64,000 nucleotides of DNA from JADKHC01 sp047600805 (GTDB lineage Bacteria > Verrucomicrobiota > Verrucomicrobiia > Opitutales > Opitutaceae), in contig JASGKG010000001.1 in the NCBI GenBank assembly GCA_047600805.1, positions 2,542,001 through 2,606,000 of the forward strand, read 5' to 3'. The notes beneath the pieces were generated by a model that saw only the letters and a list, made by a program, of their open reading frames with translations, was not told the origin of the DNA and did no database searches. Made by a program: the position numbers and the translations under genes. The stretch's first letter is position 1. Each line of letters opens with the position of its first letter. Positions 8,727 through 16,550 of the stretch are shown one piece after another.

Positions 8727-9680
8727 TTAAGCCTGACCGTCACCCGGAGTCGTGCGCGGTGCCGGTGGAACCGCCGGCGGAACAGGCGACAACGGCAGCA
8801 GGCTGGAGCTGCTCGCTCCGCTCGGCGTTGTTGCATCAGGACCCGAGCCCGACGAATCACTCGAACCACCTGACTGAGGGAAGGCCTGCTGGGGCGATTC
8901 CGCTGCACGTAGTGGCGGGAAATTGATCACTGCCGCCGCATCTGACAGCGACTGCGCCGCCGCCGACAAAGAAGCTTTCAGCGATTCGGGAATATCCGAG
9001 AGCTTGATGCTGGACGGAAGAGCAACGACACGGCCGGAAGCATCGAGAGAAATGCCGTCGAGCACGACCTGCTGGTCTTTTTCGACGTCGATGTTTTTCG
9101 AGCGTCCGCCGAAGTCCAAAGCGATTTTCCCTTCAACCATCCGCAAAGCGTAAGAGCCGACATTGCCCGAAGCGCGATAAACAATCTGGAAGGTCGTGCC
9201 GCGAATGCCGGCTGCGCCCACGGGAGTCTGCACGCTGAAGCTCGATCCTTTCTCGCGGCGTAGGTGCTTCACGTTCGACATCATTTCACCGCGAATAAGA
9301 TTCAGCTTGGTGGTGGACGTAGTCGGCTCGTCGACCAGCTCGCTGACTTTGATGGGCTGACTGAACGGGTCCTGCAGAAATTCTTCGATGGCCAGCGTCG
9401 ACTTCGCACCGACGTTCACCGTAGCACCGTTTGAAAAGACGAGCAGCACACGGGAATCTTCCCCTGTGTTGATGATTTGGCTCTCCGTGACCTCTCCCCG
9501 CTCGACGAGTCGGAATGGCTTCATCGGCGCACGAGAATCGGTCACCATAACCGTACCAACCACCTTAGCGGCGATAATCCGCCCCACGACGCGCGATGCC
9601 TGCTGGGCGCTCAACAACGTTGGAACGAAGAGAAGCACCGCGGCGGCGATCCAAGAGCGGAGGTGGAAATTTCGGGGCAT
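8727..9680 (-). CDS. FecR-domain exported protein
   Basis: A 317-residue protein with a signal peptide (about 1-26, ending LLSAQQA), an FecR beta-domain (about 35-200; GEVTESQIINTGEDSRVLLVF, SNGATVNVGAKSTLAI, GAAGIRGTTFQIVYR) and a low-complexity Ser/Pro/Gly/Gln-rich C-terminus (about 240-317). Unlike FecR of iron signalling it has no N-terminal anti-sigma segment and no membrane helix apart from the signal, so it is a periplasmic FecR-type protein. It sits between the O-antigen ligase-like gene (18 bases upstream) and the CHASE2 cyclase (75 bases downstream). That context suggests a periplasmic ligand or partner for the cyclase sensor; this is inference. Confidence 0.85.
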   Translation of the reverse strand: MPRNFHLRSWIAAAVLLFVPTLLSAQQASRVVGRIIAAKVVGTVMVTDSRAPMKPFRLVERGEVTESQIINTGEDSRVLLVFSNGATVNVGAKSTLAIEEFLQDPFSQPIKVSELVDEPTTSTTKLNLIRGEMMSNVKHLRREKGSSFSVQTPVGAAGIRGTTFQIVYRASGNVGSYALRMVEGKIALDFGGRSKNIDVEKDQQVVLDGISLDASGRVVALPSSIKLSDIPESLKASLSAAAQSLSDAAAVINFPPLRAAESPQQAFPQSGGSSDSSGSGPDATTPSGASSSSLLPLSPVPPAVPPAPRTTPGDGQA

Positions 9681-9698
9681 GGTGGGGAAGAAGTTGTT

Positions 9699-11591
9699 TT
9701 AGTTGGAGCTCGTTCTCTGGCGCAGAGCTAACGCCAGACGGTTCGCTGGGTCAAGACGCAAACAATTTACAATACTATTATTTACCTCTCTTTTGCCTTT
9801 TATACTAAGGCTCTGATGATAAGCAAGATAATACCAATTTATGCTGTTCATTTTACCCAGCTCAACGGCCCTGTAAAAGGCCGGATTCGCCTCGTCCCAA
9901 CGGCCCTGCATATCCAGAGAAACCCCCAGACGTATCCAGAATTCGGCGACGTCGGTTGAGCGCTCAAGTGCCTTTCGTGCGTAGGCTTCTGACTCGCGTC
10001 CGAGTTCCACCAATTGCCCGGGCGCAAGATGGCCAGATAGGGAGTTTACATAGGAACGATCCGCCCAAGCCTGACCATTGCCCGGATGGAGCCGCACAGC
10101 TTCTGAAAACCGCAGCGCCGCCGACGTGAGCACCTCGCGATATTCGTTTAACGGCGGGTTTGGATTGGCCGCAAACCGATCGACCGACTCCCTCCCTGCG
10201 TAGCGGGCGGCTTCCGCGCGATAAACCGGCACGACCACGCCCAACGCAAAAAGGATCACGGCTAATCCGCCCAACAACATACCACCGCGCAACGCGATGG
10301 TCCGATTCAACGTCTCCGTCACGACCCAAGTCCTCCGCACCAATTCGCCTGCACAAATCGCCACCGCCATCGCAAGCCCCGGGATCTTCAAATGGAAATC
10401 GACAAACAGCGATAAGGCGAACGCCGCCAGTCCGATTCCGAGCGCAGTTGTCACTCCCGAAGCAGACCAGCCTGCAAGCGACGCCGTCTCGATCGAGGGC
10501 TGAGCTTTACGACTACGAATCGCTTTGAGCCCAACCATTGCGGCTCCCCCAAAAAAGAGAACAAAGCCCACCGCCCCATAGTCGCTGAGCGTATTCAAAT
10601 AATCATTATGCGCCCACTGAGGTTCGTCGCGAAAGCCCATCGGACGATAGCGCTCGAAGAGCGTATTGAAACTTCCGCCGCCCGTACCCAACACCGGAGC
10701 ATCGAGAAAAAGATCCACACTCGCCTGCCAAAGAATCGGACGGCTTCGCTCTCCTGCATCGGCCACCATTGAATCGATGCGGGTTTTGATCTGTGGAACC
10801 GACGCATACAGAATCATGCCCACCAGAACAGCGCCTGCGAGCGCGGTCGAAGCCAGGAGGAATCGCATTTGCAAGCTGAGGCTTCGTTTGCAGAAAGGCC
10901 AAACAATCAAAGCGAGCGCCAGCGACAGCCATGCCCCTCGGCTGATAGTGAGCCCCAGCCCAAACAAGAAAACAGCGGCAAAATACCCCCAGAAAACCCG
11001 CTCTGCCGAGGAAGAGCCTCGCTGCCACATGAGTGCGAGCATCGGCGGAATGAGGAGCAGCAAGAACGCGGCCAAGGAATTCGGAATGCCAAACGGTCCG
11101 CTTGCCCTGCTCCAAAACTGCTGCGCCTGGGTGCGGCCCAACATCAACCAATCTGGCGAGACAAACCGCTGATAAGCTGCCAGGAGCACCGAAATTGCTC
11201 CGAGAACGACAACCGTCGCCAGCACGAGAATACGCGGCCCGGAGCGCTTCAGGCCATTAAGGTAAATCCAAAAAACCGCGATGACCTGCGCCCAACCGAA
11301 CCAATCTCTCCAGCCCAGCCACGGCACGGGAGAAACGGCGGCTACGTTGAACGCGGCATAACCCAAGAAGGGTAACAGGAAAAATCCCGCGGGATGCGGG
11401 CGTTCCCCACGCCACGCCGCAAAACCGAGTTGCGTACCGAGTGCAGCGGCCGTGAGCGGCCAGCTCAGGGCCATCGTTTCCGGTCGATATCCGCCCAAGC
11501 ATAAGATCGTCCACGCCAGATTCGCGGCGAGCAAGATCGCCACAAGCCATTCGCCGATGGCAGCAGACGACACGAATTTAGGGCGGGCCAT
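9699..11591 (-). CDS. O-antigen ligase/polymerase family membrane protein with C-terminal TPR
   Basis: A polytopic membrane protein (630 residues from the ATG at 11591, MARPKFVSSAA). It has about a dozen hydrophobic helices, the Wzy/WaaL-type periplasmic region with TRIDSMVADAGERSRPILW and WAHNDYLNTLSDYGAVG, and a C-terminal TPR-like part (about 530-630; HPGNGQAWADRSYVNSLSG). Such proteins ligate or polymerise surface glycans. The frame is open further up to 11765, but that stretch overlaps the tpiA terminator at 11713-11750, so the shorter start is preferred; an ATG at 11699 is also possible. The last 30 or so codons (around 9760-9840) are unusually AT-rich. It appears to be the first gene of a unit with FecR and the CHASE2 cyclase. 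Confidence 0.85.
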   Translation of the reverse strand: MARPKFVSSAAIGEWLVAILLAANLAWTILCLGGYRPETMALSWPLTAAALGTQLGFAAWRGERPHPAGFFLLPFLGYAAFNVAAVSPVPWLGWRDWFGWAQVIAVFWIYLNGLKRSGPRILVLATVVVLGAISVLLAAYQRFVSPDWLMLGRTQAQQFWSRASGPFGIPNSLAAFLLLLIPPMLALMWQRGSSSAERVFWGYFAAVFLFGLGLTISRGAWLSLALALIVWPFCKRSLSLQMRFLLASTALAGAVLVGMILYASVPQIKTRIDSMVADAGERSRPILWQASVDLFLDAPVLGTGGGSFNTLFERYRPMGFRDEPQWAHNDYLNTLSDYGAVGFVLFFGGAAMVGLKAIRSRKAQPSIETASLAGWSASGVTTALGIGLAAFALSLFVDFHLKIPGLAMAVAICAGELVRRTWVVTETLNRTIALRGGMLLGGLAVILFALGVVVPVYRAEAARYAGRESVDRFAANPNPPLNEYREVLTSAALRFSEAVRLHPGNGQAWADRSYVNSLSGHLAPGQLVELGRESEAYARKALERSTDVAEFWIRLGVSLDMQGRWDEANPAFYRAVELGKMNSINWYYLAYHQSLSIKGKREVNNSIVNCLRLDPANRLALALRQRTSSN

Positions 11592-11712
11592 GCGTGAGTG
11601 AGGTAACGTCTTATCCCAGCCGAAATAAAGAAAGAAGCGAACGATGGATTTTAAAACTTTGGAAAAATGACGCTCAGGTGGCACCTGCGTTGCCGACATG
11701 CCGGTCCAAGCT

Positions 11713-11750
11713 AAAAAAACGGCCTCGAAGTCCGAAGACCTCAAGGCCGT
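11713..11750 (-). terminator. Rho-independent terminator of tpiA
   Basis: The stem ACGGCCT/AGGCCGT (11719-11725 with 11744-11750) is extended by imperfect pairing inside and followed on the minus strand by seven T. It lies 27 bases after the tpiA stop and decides the start chosen for the downstream membrane protein. Confidence 0.88.
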
Positions 11751-11776
11751 TGAAGCAAAATACAATTTAACGCGCC

Positions 11777-12544
11777 TTACTTGGCCGCGATCGCCGCTTT
11801 GACGAGGTCGACAAAGCTGCGGGCTTCAAGCGCTGCGCCACCGATCAAGCCGCCGTCGATATCTTTCTGGGCGAGCAGTTCGGGAGCGTTCTGCGGTTTC
11901 ATCGAACCGCCGTAGAGAATGCGAATCTTCTGCGCGATCTGTTCGCCATAAAGCTTAACGAGCAGCGAACGGATGAACGCGTGAACTTCCTGCGCCTGCG
12001 CGGTCGTGGCGACCTTGCCGGTGCCGATCGCCCAAACGGGTTCATAAGCGATGACGACGCTAACCGCGTCTTCTTTGCTGACGCCAGCCAGGCCACCGAC
12101 GGTCTGCGTCTCAACCACTTTCAACGTGGTGCCGCCTTCGCGCTCGGCGAGAGTTTCGCCCACGCAGAGGATCGGCTTAAGCTGATTCTTCAGCGCGACA
12201 ACGACCTTCTTGTTAATGAAGGCGTCGGTCTCGCCGAAGTATTGACGGCGTTCGCTGTGGCCGAGGATCACGTGCGTCGCGAAGAGCGCGCGGAGCATCG
12301 GAGCCGAAACTTCGCCGGTGTAGGCGCCGCTGGCTTCCGGGTGCATGTTCTGCGCGCCGAGCTTCACGTTGCTGCCGTCGACGGCTTTGCTAACCGTTTC
12401 GAGCGAGGTGAAGGGCGGGCAAACGACGATTTCAACGTCGGTGACTTTGCCAACTTCGGTGACGATGTCCTTCGCGAGCGGAAGGGCCTCGGCCGAGGTC
12501 TTGTTCATTTTCCAATTACCAGCGATGAGCTTTTTGCGGATCAT
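11777..12544 (-). CDS. tpiA: Triosephosphate isomerase
   Basis: A 255-residue glycolytic enzyme interconverting dihydroxyacetone phosphate and glyceraldehyde 3-phosphate. The ATG at 12544 gives the canonical N-terminus MIRKKLIAGNWKMNKT; the open frame further upstream reads into the pgk-tpiA spacer and is not coding. Catalytic Lys is in AGNWKMN, the electrophilic His in GHSERR, the catalytic Glu in AYEPVWAIGTG, and the phosphate loops in LYGGSMKPQNA and IGGAAL. It is the last gene of the gap-pgk-tpiA cluster and is followed by a strong terminator. A 92-base spacer with an inverted repeat separates it from pgk. Confidence 0.97.
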   Translation of the reverse strand: MIRKKLIAGNWKMNKTSAEALPLAKDIVTEVGKVTDVEIVVCPPFTSLETVSKAVDGSNVKLGAQNMHPEASGAYTGEVSAPMLRALFATHVILGHSERRQYFGETDAFINKKVVVALKNQLKPILCVGETLAEREGGTTLKVVETQTVGGLAGVSKEDAVSVVIAYEPVWAIGTGKVATTAQAQEVHAFIRSLLVKLYGEQIAQKIRILYGGSMKPQNAPELLAQKDIDGGLIGGAALEARSFVDLVKAAIAAK

Positions 12545-12569
12545 AAAATTAGGAGCGAGGAGTGAGTAT

Positions 12570-12628
12570 CGAGTAGCGAGCAGTATGAAGCGGAAAGCAT
12601 ATTTTCGATTCCCGCTTCTCGCTACTCG
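12570..12628. repeat. REP-like palindrome in pgk-tpiA spacer
   Basis: CGAGTAGCGAG plus GAAGCGG (12570-12580, 12587-12593) pairs with CCGCTTCTCGCTACTCG (12612-12628), leaving a 6-base bulge and an 18-base loop. The flank contains further GAG/AGCGAG echoes (12553-12570). It could act as an mRNA-stabilising or attenuating hairpin between two co-transcribed genes, or be a dispersed REP-type repeat. Confidence 0.7.
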
Positions 12629-12636
12629 CTTCTTGG

Positions 12637-13893
12637 TTAGACTTCGAGGAACGCAACGCCAGGGAGGACCTTGCCTTCGAGGAGTTCGAGGCTGGCGCCA
12701 CCACCGGTGGAGCAATGCGTCACGACTTTGGCGACCTTGAATTTCTTCGCGGCCGTCGCGGTGTCGCCGCCACCGATCACGGTAACAGCGCCCTTCTTGG
12801 TGGCTTCGGCGATCGCTTCAGCCTGGGCCTGGGTGCCGGCAGCGAACTTGTCGAACTCGAACACGCCTGCCGGTCCGTTCCAGACGATCGTCTTGGAAGC
12901 GAGGATCTCGTTCTTGAAGAGCTCGATCGACTTCGGGCCGACATCGAGACCGAGCCAGCCGGCCGGAATGCCGTCTTTGTCGGTCACGACCTTGGTCTCT
13001 GCATTCGCGTCGAACTTCGAAGCGGCAACGTAGTCAACCGGCAGCACGAGCTTCACGCCCTTGGCTTTGGCCTTGGCAGAAAGTTCGGCAACGATCTTCG
13101 CGCCCTCGGGATCGAACAAGCTGGAGCCGATTTCGACGTTCTCGAGAACCTTCTTGAAGGTGAAGGCCATGCCGCCGCCGATGATGATCGAGTTGGCTTT
13201 GTCGAGGAGGTTGTTGATGAGCGGAATCTTGTCGGCGATCTTCGCGCCGCCAAGAATAGCGAGCAGCGGGCGCTGCGGGTTGTCGATGACTTTGGCGAAA
13301 GCAACGAGTTCGGCTTCCATGAGGAAACCGGCAGCTTTGTCCTTCAGTGTGACGCCGACCATCGAGCTGTGCGCGCGGTGAGCAGTGCCAAAAGCGTCGT
13401 TGACGTAAACGTCGGCGAGCTTGGACAGCGAAGCGCGGAATTCCGTGACCTTGGCCGGATCGGCCTTGATGGACTTCTCGGTGCCGTCGGCCTGCTTTTC
13501 CTTGATCTTGCCTTCTTCCTCAATGTGGAAGCGCAGGTTTTCGAGGAGGACGACTTCGCCGGGCTTGAGCGCGGCGCAGGTTTTTTCAACTTCCGCGCCA
13601 ACGCAGTCGTTGAGAAACTTGACGGGCTTGCCGAGGAGCTTCTCGAGTTCAACGGCGACGGGCTTGAGGGAGAATTTGGCGATAACCTTGCCGTCTGGAC
13701 GGCCGAGGTGGGAAGCGAGGACGACCGAGGCGCCTTTTTCGAGGGCGTATTGGATCGTGGGCAACGCGGCGGCGATGCGGGCGTTGTTGGTGATGGCGCC
13801 GGTGGCCTTGTCCTGCGGGACGTTGAAGTCGACGCGGATGAAGACGCGTTTGCCGGCGAGGTTCAGGTCGCGGATGGATTTGAATTTAGCCAT
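12637..13893 (-). CDS. pgk: Phosphoglycerate kinase
   Basis: A 418-residue enzyme converting 1,3-bisphosphoglycerate and ADP to 3-phosphoglycerate and ATP. Motifs include RVDFNVPQD and SHLGRPDGKV in the N-lobe (3-PGA binding), GGAKIADKIPLI and VWNGPAGVFE in the nucleotide lobe, and the hinge-end GGGDTATAAKKF and STGGGASLELLEGK. The order gap-pgk-tpiA on one strand is a classical glycolytic cluster. It has no strong Shine-Dalgarno at the ATG (13893). gap ends at a terminator 124 bases upstream, so pgk-tpiA probably has its own promoter or depends on read-through. Confidence 0.98.
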   Translation of the reverse strand: MAKFKSIRDLNLAGKRVFIRVDFNVPQDKATGAITNNARIAAALPTIQYALEKGASVVLASHLGRPDGKVIAKFSLKPVAVELEKLLGKPVKFLNDCVGAEVEKTCAALKPGEVVLLENLRFHIEEEGKIKEKQADGTEKSIKADPAKVTEFRASLSKLADVYVNDAFGTAHRAHSSMVGVTLKDKAAGFLMEAELVAFAKVIDNPQRPLLAILGGAKIADKIPLINNLLDKANSIIIGGGMAFTFKKVLENVEIGSSLFDPEGAKIVAELSAKAKAKGVKLVLPVDYVAASKFDANAETKVVTDKDGIPAGWLGLDVGPKSIELFKNEILASKTIVWNGPAGVFEFDKFAAGTQAQAEAIAEATKKGAVTVIGGGDTATAAKKFKVAKVVTHCSTGGGASLELLEGKVLPGVAFLEV

Positions 13894-13939
13894 GGGAGAA
13901 TTGGAAAATTGGAGATTTGCGGTGGCTGCGGCTCGGGCG

Positions 13940-13979
13940 AAAAAAAAGGGCTGAACGCTATTGATAGCCTTCAGCCCTT
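13940..13979 (-). terminator. Rho-independent terminator between gap and pgk
   Basis: The stem AAGGGCTGAA/TTCAGCCCTT (13946-13955 with 13970-13979) has a 14-base loop and is followed on the minus strand by eight T. A second partial copy, TTCAGCCCTTG, follows at 13989-13999. It makes gap separable from pgk-tpiA. Confidence 0.88.
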
Positions 13980-14016
13980 GAGAGTTTTTCAGCCCTTGCT
14001 CGAGCTGCGGAGCAGC

Positions 14017-15063
14017 TTAGAGCTTGGCCGCGATCTTCTTGGTCAGTTCAACAACGCGGTTGGAATAACCCCATTCGTTGTCGTACCAGCTCACGAGTTT
14101 GAAGAACTTCGAGTTGAGCTCAATGCCCGAACCCGCGTCGAAGATCGACGAGTTCTTGTCGTGGATGAAGTCGGACGAAGCGACCTCGTCGGAGGTGTAG
14201 GCCAGGATGCCCTTCAGGTAGGTCTCCGAAGCTTTCTTCATCGCTTCGCAGATCGCCTTGTAGGAGGTTTCCTTCGTGGTGCGGACGGTGAGGTCGACAA
14301 CCGAGACGGTCGGAGTCGGAACGCGGAAGGACATACCCGTGAGCTTGCCCTTCACTTCAGGCAACACGAGAGCGGTCGCCTTGGCAGCGCCGGTCGAGGA
14401 CGGGATGATGTTGATCGCGGCGGAACGGCCACCCTTCCAGTCCTTCTTGGAAGGACCGTCGACCGTCTTCTGGGTCGCGGTGTAGGAGTGGATGGTCGTC
14501 ATGAGGCCTTCCTCGACGCCGAAACCTTCCTTGAGGAGCACGTGTACGATCGGCGCGAGGCAGTTCGTGGTGCAGGAAGCGTTCGAAATGATGTTGTGCT
14601 TGCTCAGGTCGAGCTTGTCGTCGTTGACGCCCATGACGACGGTGATGTCTTCGCCCTTAGCCGGAGCGGAGATGATAACCTTCTTGGCGCCGGCGGTGAT
14701 GTGGCCCTTGGCTTTTTCGGCTTCGGTGAAGAGACCGGTCGACTCGATCACGAGTTGAACGCCGAGCTTGGCCCAGGGCAATTCAGCCGGGGTCTTGGCG
14801 GAAACCACGAGGATTTCCTTGCCATTGACGATGAGCACATCGTCGTCGGCTTTGTCGGCGGCGGACTTCTTGGAGCCGACGGTGCCGTTGAAACGACCCT
14901 GTGTGGAGTCGTACTTCAGCAAATAGGCCAGATTGTCGGCCGGGACGATATCGCCCACTGCGACGACGTCGAACGTCGTGCCGAGAAGGCCCTGCTCAAC
15001 GAGGGCGCGGAAGACGAGGCGGCCGATACGACCGAAACCATTGATTGCGACTTTAACTGCCAT
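14017..15063 (-). CDS. gap: Glyceraldehyde-3-phosphate dehydrogenase
   Basis: A 348-residue NAD-dependent enzyme oxidising glyceraldehyde 3-phosphate to 1,3-bisphosphoglycerate. The Rossmann motif is NGFGRIGR near the N-terminus, the catalytic Cys is in SNASCTTNCLAP, and the catalytic His region is IHSYTATQKTVDGPS. The C-terminus has WYDNEWGYSNRVVEL. A clear Shine-Dalgarno GGAGA (complement of 15069-15073) lies 5 bases before the ATG. It is the first gene of the glycolytic cluster and has its own terminator, allowing higher expression than pgk-tpiA. Confidence 0.98.
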   Translation of the reverse strand: MAVKVAINGFGRIGRLVFRALVEQGLLGTTFDVVAVGDIVPADNLAYLLKYDSTQGRFNGTVGSKKSAADKADDDVLIVNGKEILVVSAKTPAELPWAKLGVQLVIESTGLFTEAEKAKGHITAGAKKVIISAPAKGEDITVVMGVNDDKLDLSKHNIISNASCTTNCLAPIVHVLLKEGFGVEEGLMTTIHSYTATQKTVDGPSKKDWKGGRSAAINIIPSSTGAAKATALVLPEVKGKLTGMSFRVPTPTVSVVDLTVRTTKETSYKAICEAMKKASETYLKGILAYTSDEVASSDFIHDKNSSIFDAGSGIELNSKFFKLVSWYDNEWGYSNRVVELTKKIAAKL

Positions 15064-15395
15064 GGTGATCTCCAGTTTTTACTGTGATATGTTGTATGTG
15101 CTGATTGAGAAATGATCCGCCGCGCGAAGACGCGGGAAGTGTGAGAGAAAACCTCAGGGCCCCGCTTTGGCAAGGGTTTTGATCGCAACTACCATACATG
15201 CGCAAAAAAACGCAAAATACGCAGCCTAGCGCCGTAGTGGCTTTCCTAGGGGAGCGAACGCGGCCTCCTCGGGGGGCGCTGCGCCAGGTTAAACCGAAAA
15301 TGAGCAGTGAAATAGGTTTGTATGCCCGTTTTGAGGACTCTTATAACCGCGCGTTGCCTCGGGTGCGGTTTAGGCCGCCCTGGGCAACGGATCAC
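15064..15395. other. Intergenic region: gap promoter side and ancestral tRNA-Arg upstream region
   Basis: No convincing gene is seen. The left part is the gap leader. The right part is the chromosomal DNA originally upstream of the tRNA-Arg gene, before the island inserted. A weak promoter-like pair TTGTAT (15318-15323) and TATAAC (15342-15347), 18 bases apart, lies about 50 bases before the tRNA fragment and may be the orphaned tRNA promoter. Confidence 0.5.
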
Positions 15396-15434
15396 GCGGT
15401 GGTAGCTCAGCCGGATAGAGCAACGGTTTTCTAA
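15396..15434 (+). repeat. attL: duplicated 5' half of tRNA-Arg(TCT)
   Basis: Thirty-nine bases identical to the first 39 bases of the tRNA at 21112 (acceptor 5' strand, D-arm, and anticodon arm to the end of its loop), then divergence at 15435. It cannot fold into a tRNA and is the truncated copy left by site-specific integration. Confidence 0.92.
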
Positions 15435-15563
15435 TTCTAACCGGCGCTTTGATCCAAAATATTCCCAAGTCATCCAACGTAATCAAGCGACTGGATCGCT
15501 GACACTTATCGCGCAATTCGCGTAATCTTGCGTTATCCTGAAAAGTCCGATTTTTCAAAGTCG

Positions 15564-15583
15564 GGTGACAAAAAGGGTGACAA
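15564..15583 (+). repeat. Paired GGTGACAA sites, left end of island
   Basis: GGTGACAA occurs at 15564-15571 and 15576-15583, 12 bases apart, about 130 bases inside attL. A matching pair lies at 21036-21056 near the right end. Position and pairing fit arm-type binding sites for the integrase or excisionase. They also overlap the apparent GTG start of the first island gene. Confidence 0.6.
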
Positions 15584-16299
15584 CAAAAGAGGATCGTCGA
15601 GCAATCGCCAAACGACTGCTGATCGATCGCCTGTCGGAACGCTCCAAAGTGACTGGATTTGAATTTATGTGGAGCGTTGGTCTCAAAATGCCCGCCGGTT
15701 TCAAAAAACCGCCTCGGTGGGTACGCGGCGCAATCTCCTATATGGTGAACAGCGGCTCGCTAAGTTTTCTCAACGAGCTCCGGGACCCTGCGAATGTGCT
15801 CCGGCCAGAGGGATTTGGACGGGTCTTAGGAATGACGGTTCTGGCGAAAGCTTATTTCGAGGCGCCACCTAAAGGTCTTTACGATGAGGCTCCCGCTGTT
15901 CGCGAATCAGTACAAGAGCTGCACTCGAAGTTGGCGTCCGTGCTCGGGCCAGAAATAGAAAAGGCGACTACCGCAATTCCAAAAGTGGCGGCAGCTATTG
16001 ATCTCAAAAGTCCCACAGGTCTTCACCAGTATATCAAAGGTCAGGAAAGAGGGGCCCGTTATGTCATGGAGGATCAGCCCAAAGACGACGCAACCACAGA
16101 CATCTGCTTTCTGTTTTGGATTTTTTGGCCGGAACTTACCACGTCCCGAACCAGAGTAGAGGCCCACGAATGGCTAAAAGAGATGAAATTTGTTTCATGC
16201 TCGTTTAAGCAATTTGAGAAAGTCTGCGGAATGATCGGTTTTCAGCCGGCCAAACAGGGCCGTCCTCGAAAATCCCTACTGAGGAAGAAAAAGAAGTAG
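15565..16299 (+). CDS. Island ORFan with basic C-terminus
   Basis: A 244-residue open frame from a GTG at 15565; a second in-frame GTG is at 15577, and the next ATG is about 35 codons in. The protein has no signal peptide, a Lys/Arg-rich N-terminus (TKRVTTKEDRRAIAKRLL), a Trp/Phe-rich segment (DICFLFWIFWPELTT, about 182-196) and a strongly basic tail (GRPRKSLLRKKKK), which suggests nucleic-acid binding. I do not recognise the family. It is the first gene inside attL and is followed 36 bases later by the HTH gene. The start is uncertain because the GTG codons lie in the GGTGACAA repeats and no Shine-Dalgarno is visible; expression may be tied to integrase-site occupancy. Confidence 0.55.
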   Translation: MTKRVTTKEDRRAIAKRLLIDRLSERSKVTGFEFMWSVGLKMPAGFKKPPRWVRGAISYMVNSGSLSFLNELRDPANVLRPEGFGRVLGMTVLAKAYFEAPPKGLYDEAPAVRESVQELHSKLASVLGPEIEKATTAIPKVAAAIDLKSPTGLHQYIKGQERGARYVMEDQPKDDATTDICFLFWIFWPELTTSRTRVEAHEWLKEMKFVSCSFKQFEKVCGMIGFQPAKQGRPRKSLLRKKKK

Positions 16300-16335
16300 G
16301 TATTTTGTTTCCGAATACAGCGCTACTCTGGCGAC

Positions 16336-16548
16336 ATGGAAACGCCAGAGCACATCAAATCACACCTGCCGAAGCTGGCCCTCACTAGAGAAGAGGCCGC
16401 CGAAGCACTAGGAGTTAGCGCAATCACGGTCGATCGACTCGCCAAGCGCAAACTCCTCCGCCCTTCCCGGGCCACACGTCGGCCGCTCTATCCCGTTTGG
16501 GAAATCGAGCGGTTTCTTCGCGAAACGACAACCTCCCTCTCTGCCTAA
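16336..16548 (+). CDS. Small MerR/excisionase-like HTH protein
   Basis: A 70-residue protein with a winged-helix excisionase-type motif: LALTREEAAEALGVSAITVDR, then LLRPSRATRRPLYPVWEIERFLRE (about residues 16-64). This is the helix-turn-helix_17/Xis pattern in which the second helix and the RPLYP wing contact DNA. In a tRNA-integrated island it is likely to be the recombination directionality factor or the regulator of rep. It sits 36 bases after the ORFan and 2 bases before the rep start codon, so it probably shares an mRNA with rep and the SSB-like gene. Confidence 0.8.
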   Translation: METPEHIKSHLPKLALTREEAAEALGVSAITVDRLAKRKLLRPSRATRRPLYPVWEIERFLRETTTSLSA

Positions 16549-16550
16549 TC

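Noticed and set aside
12715..15087. A 790-codon plus-strand open frame across pgk and gap
   Set aside because: It is antisense to two clear glycolytic genes and to the terminator between them. Strong third-position GC bias keeps the opposite frame open; the product has no domain features.
15396..15434. A second functional tRNA-Arg gene
   Set aside because: Only the 5' half is present; after the anticodon loop the sequence diverges and neither the anticodon stem, the T-arm nor the acceptor can pair.
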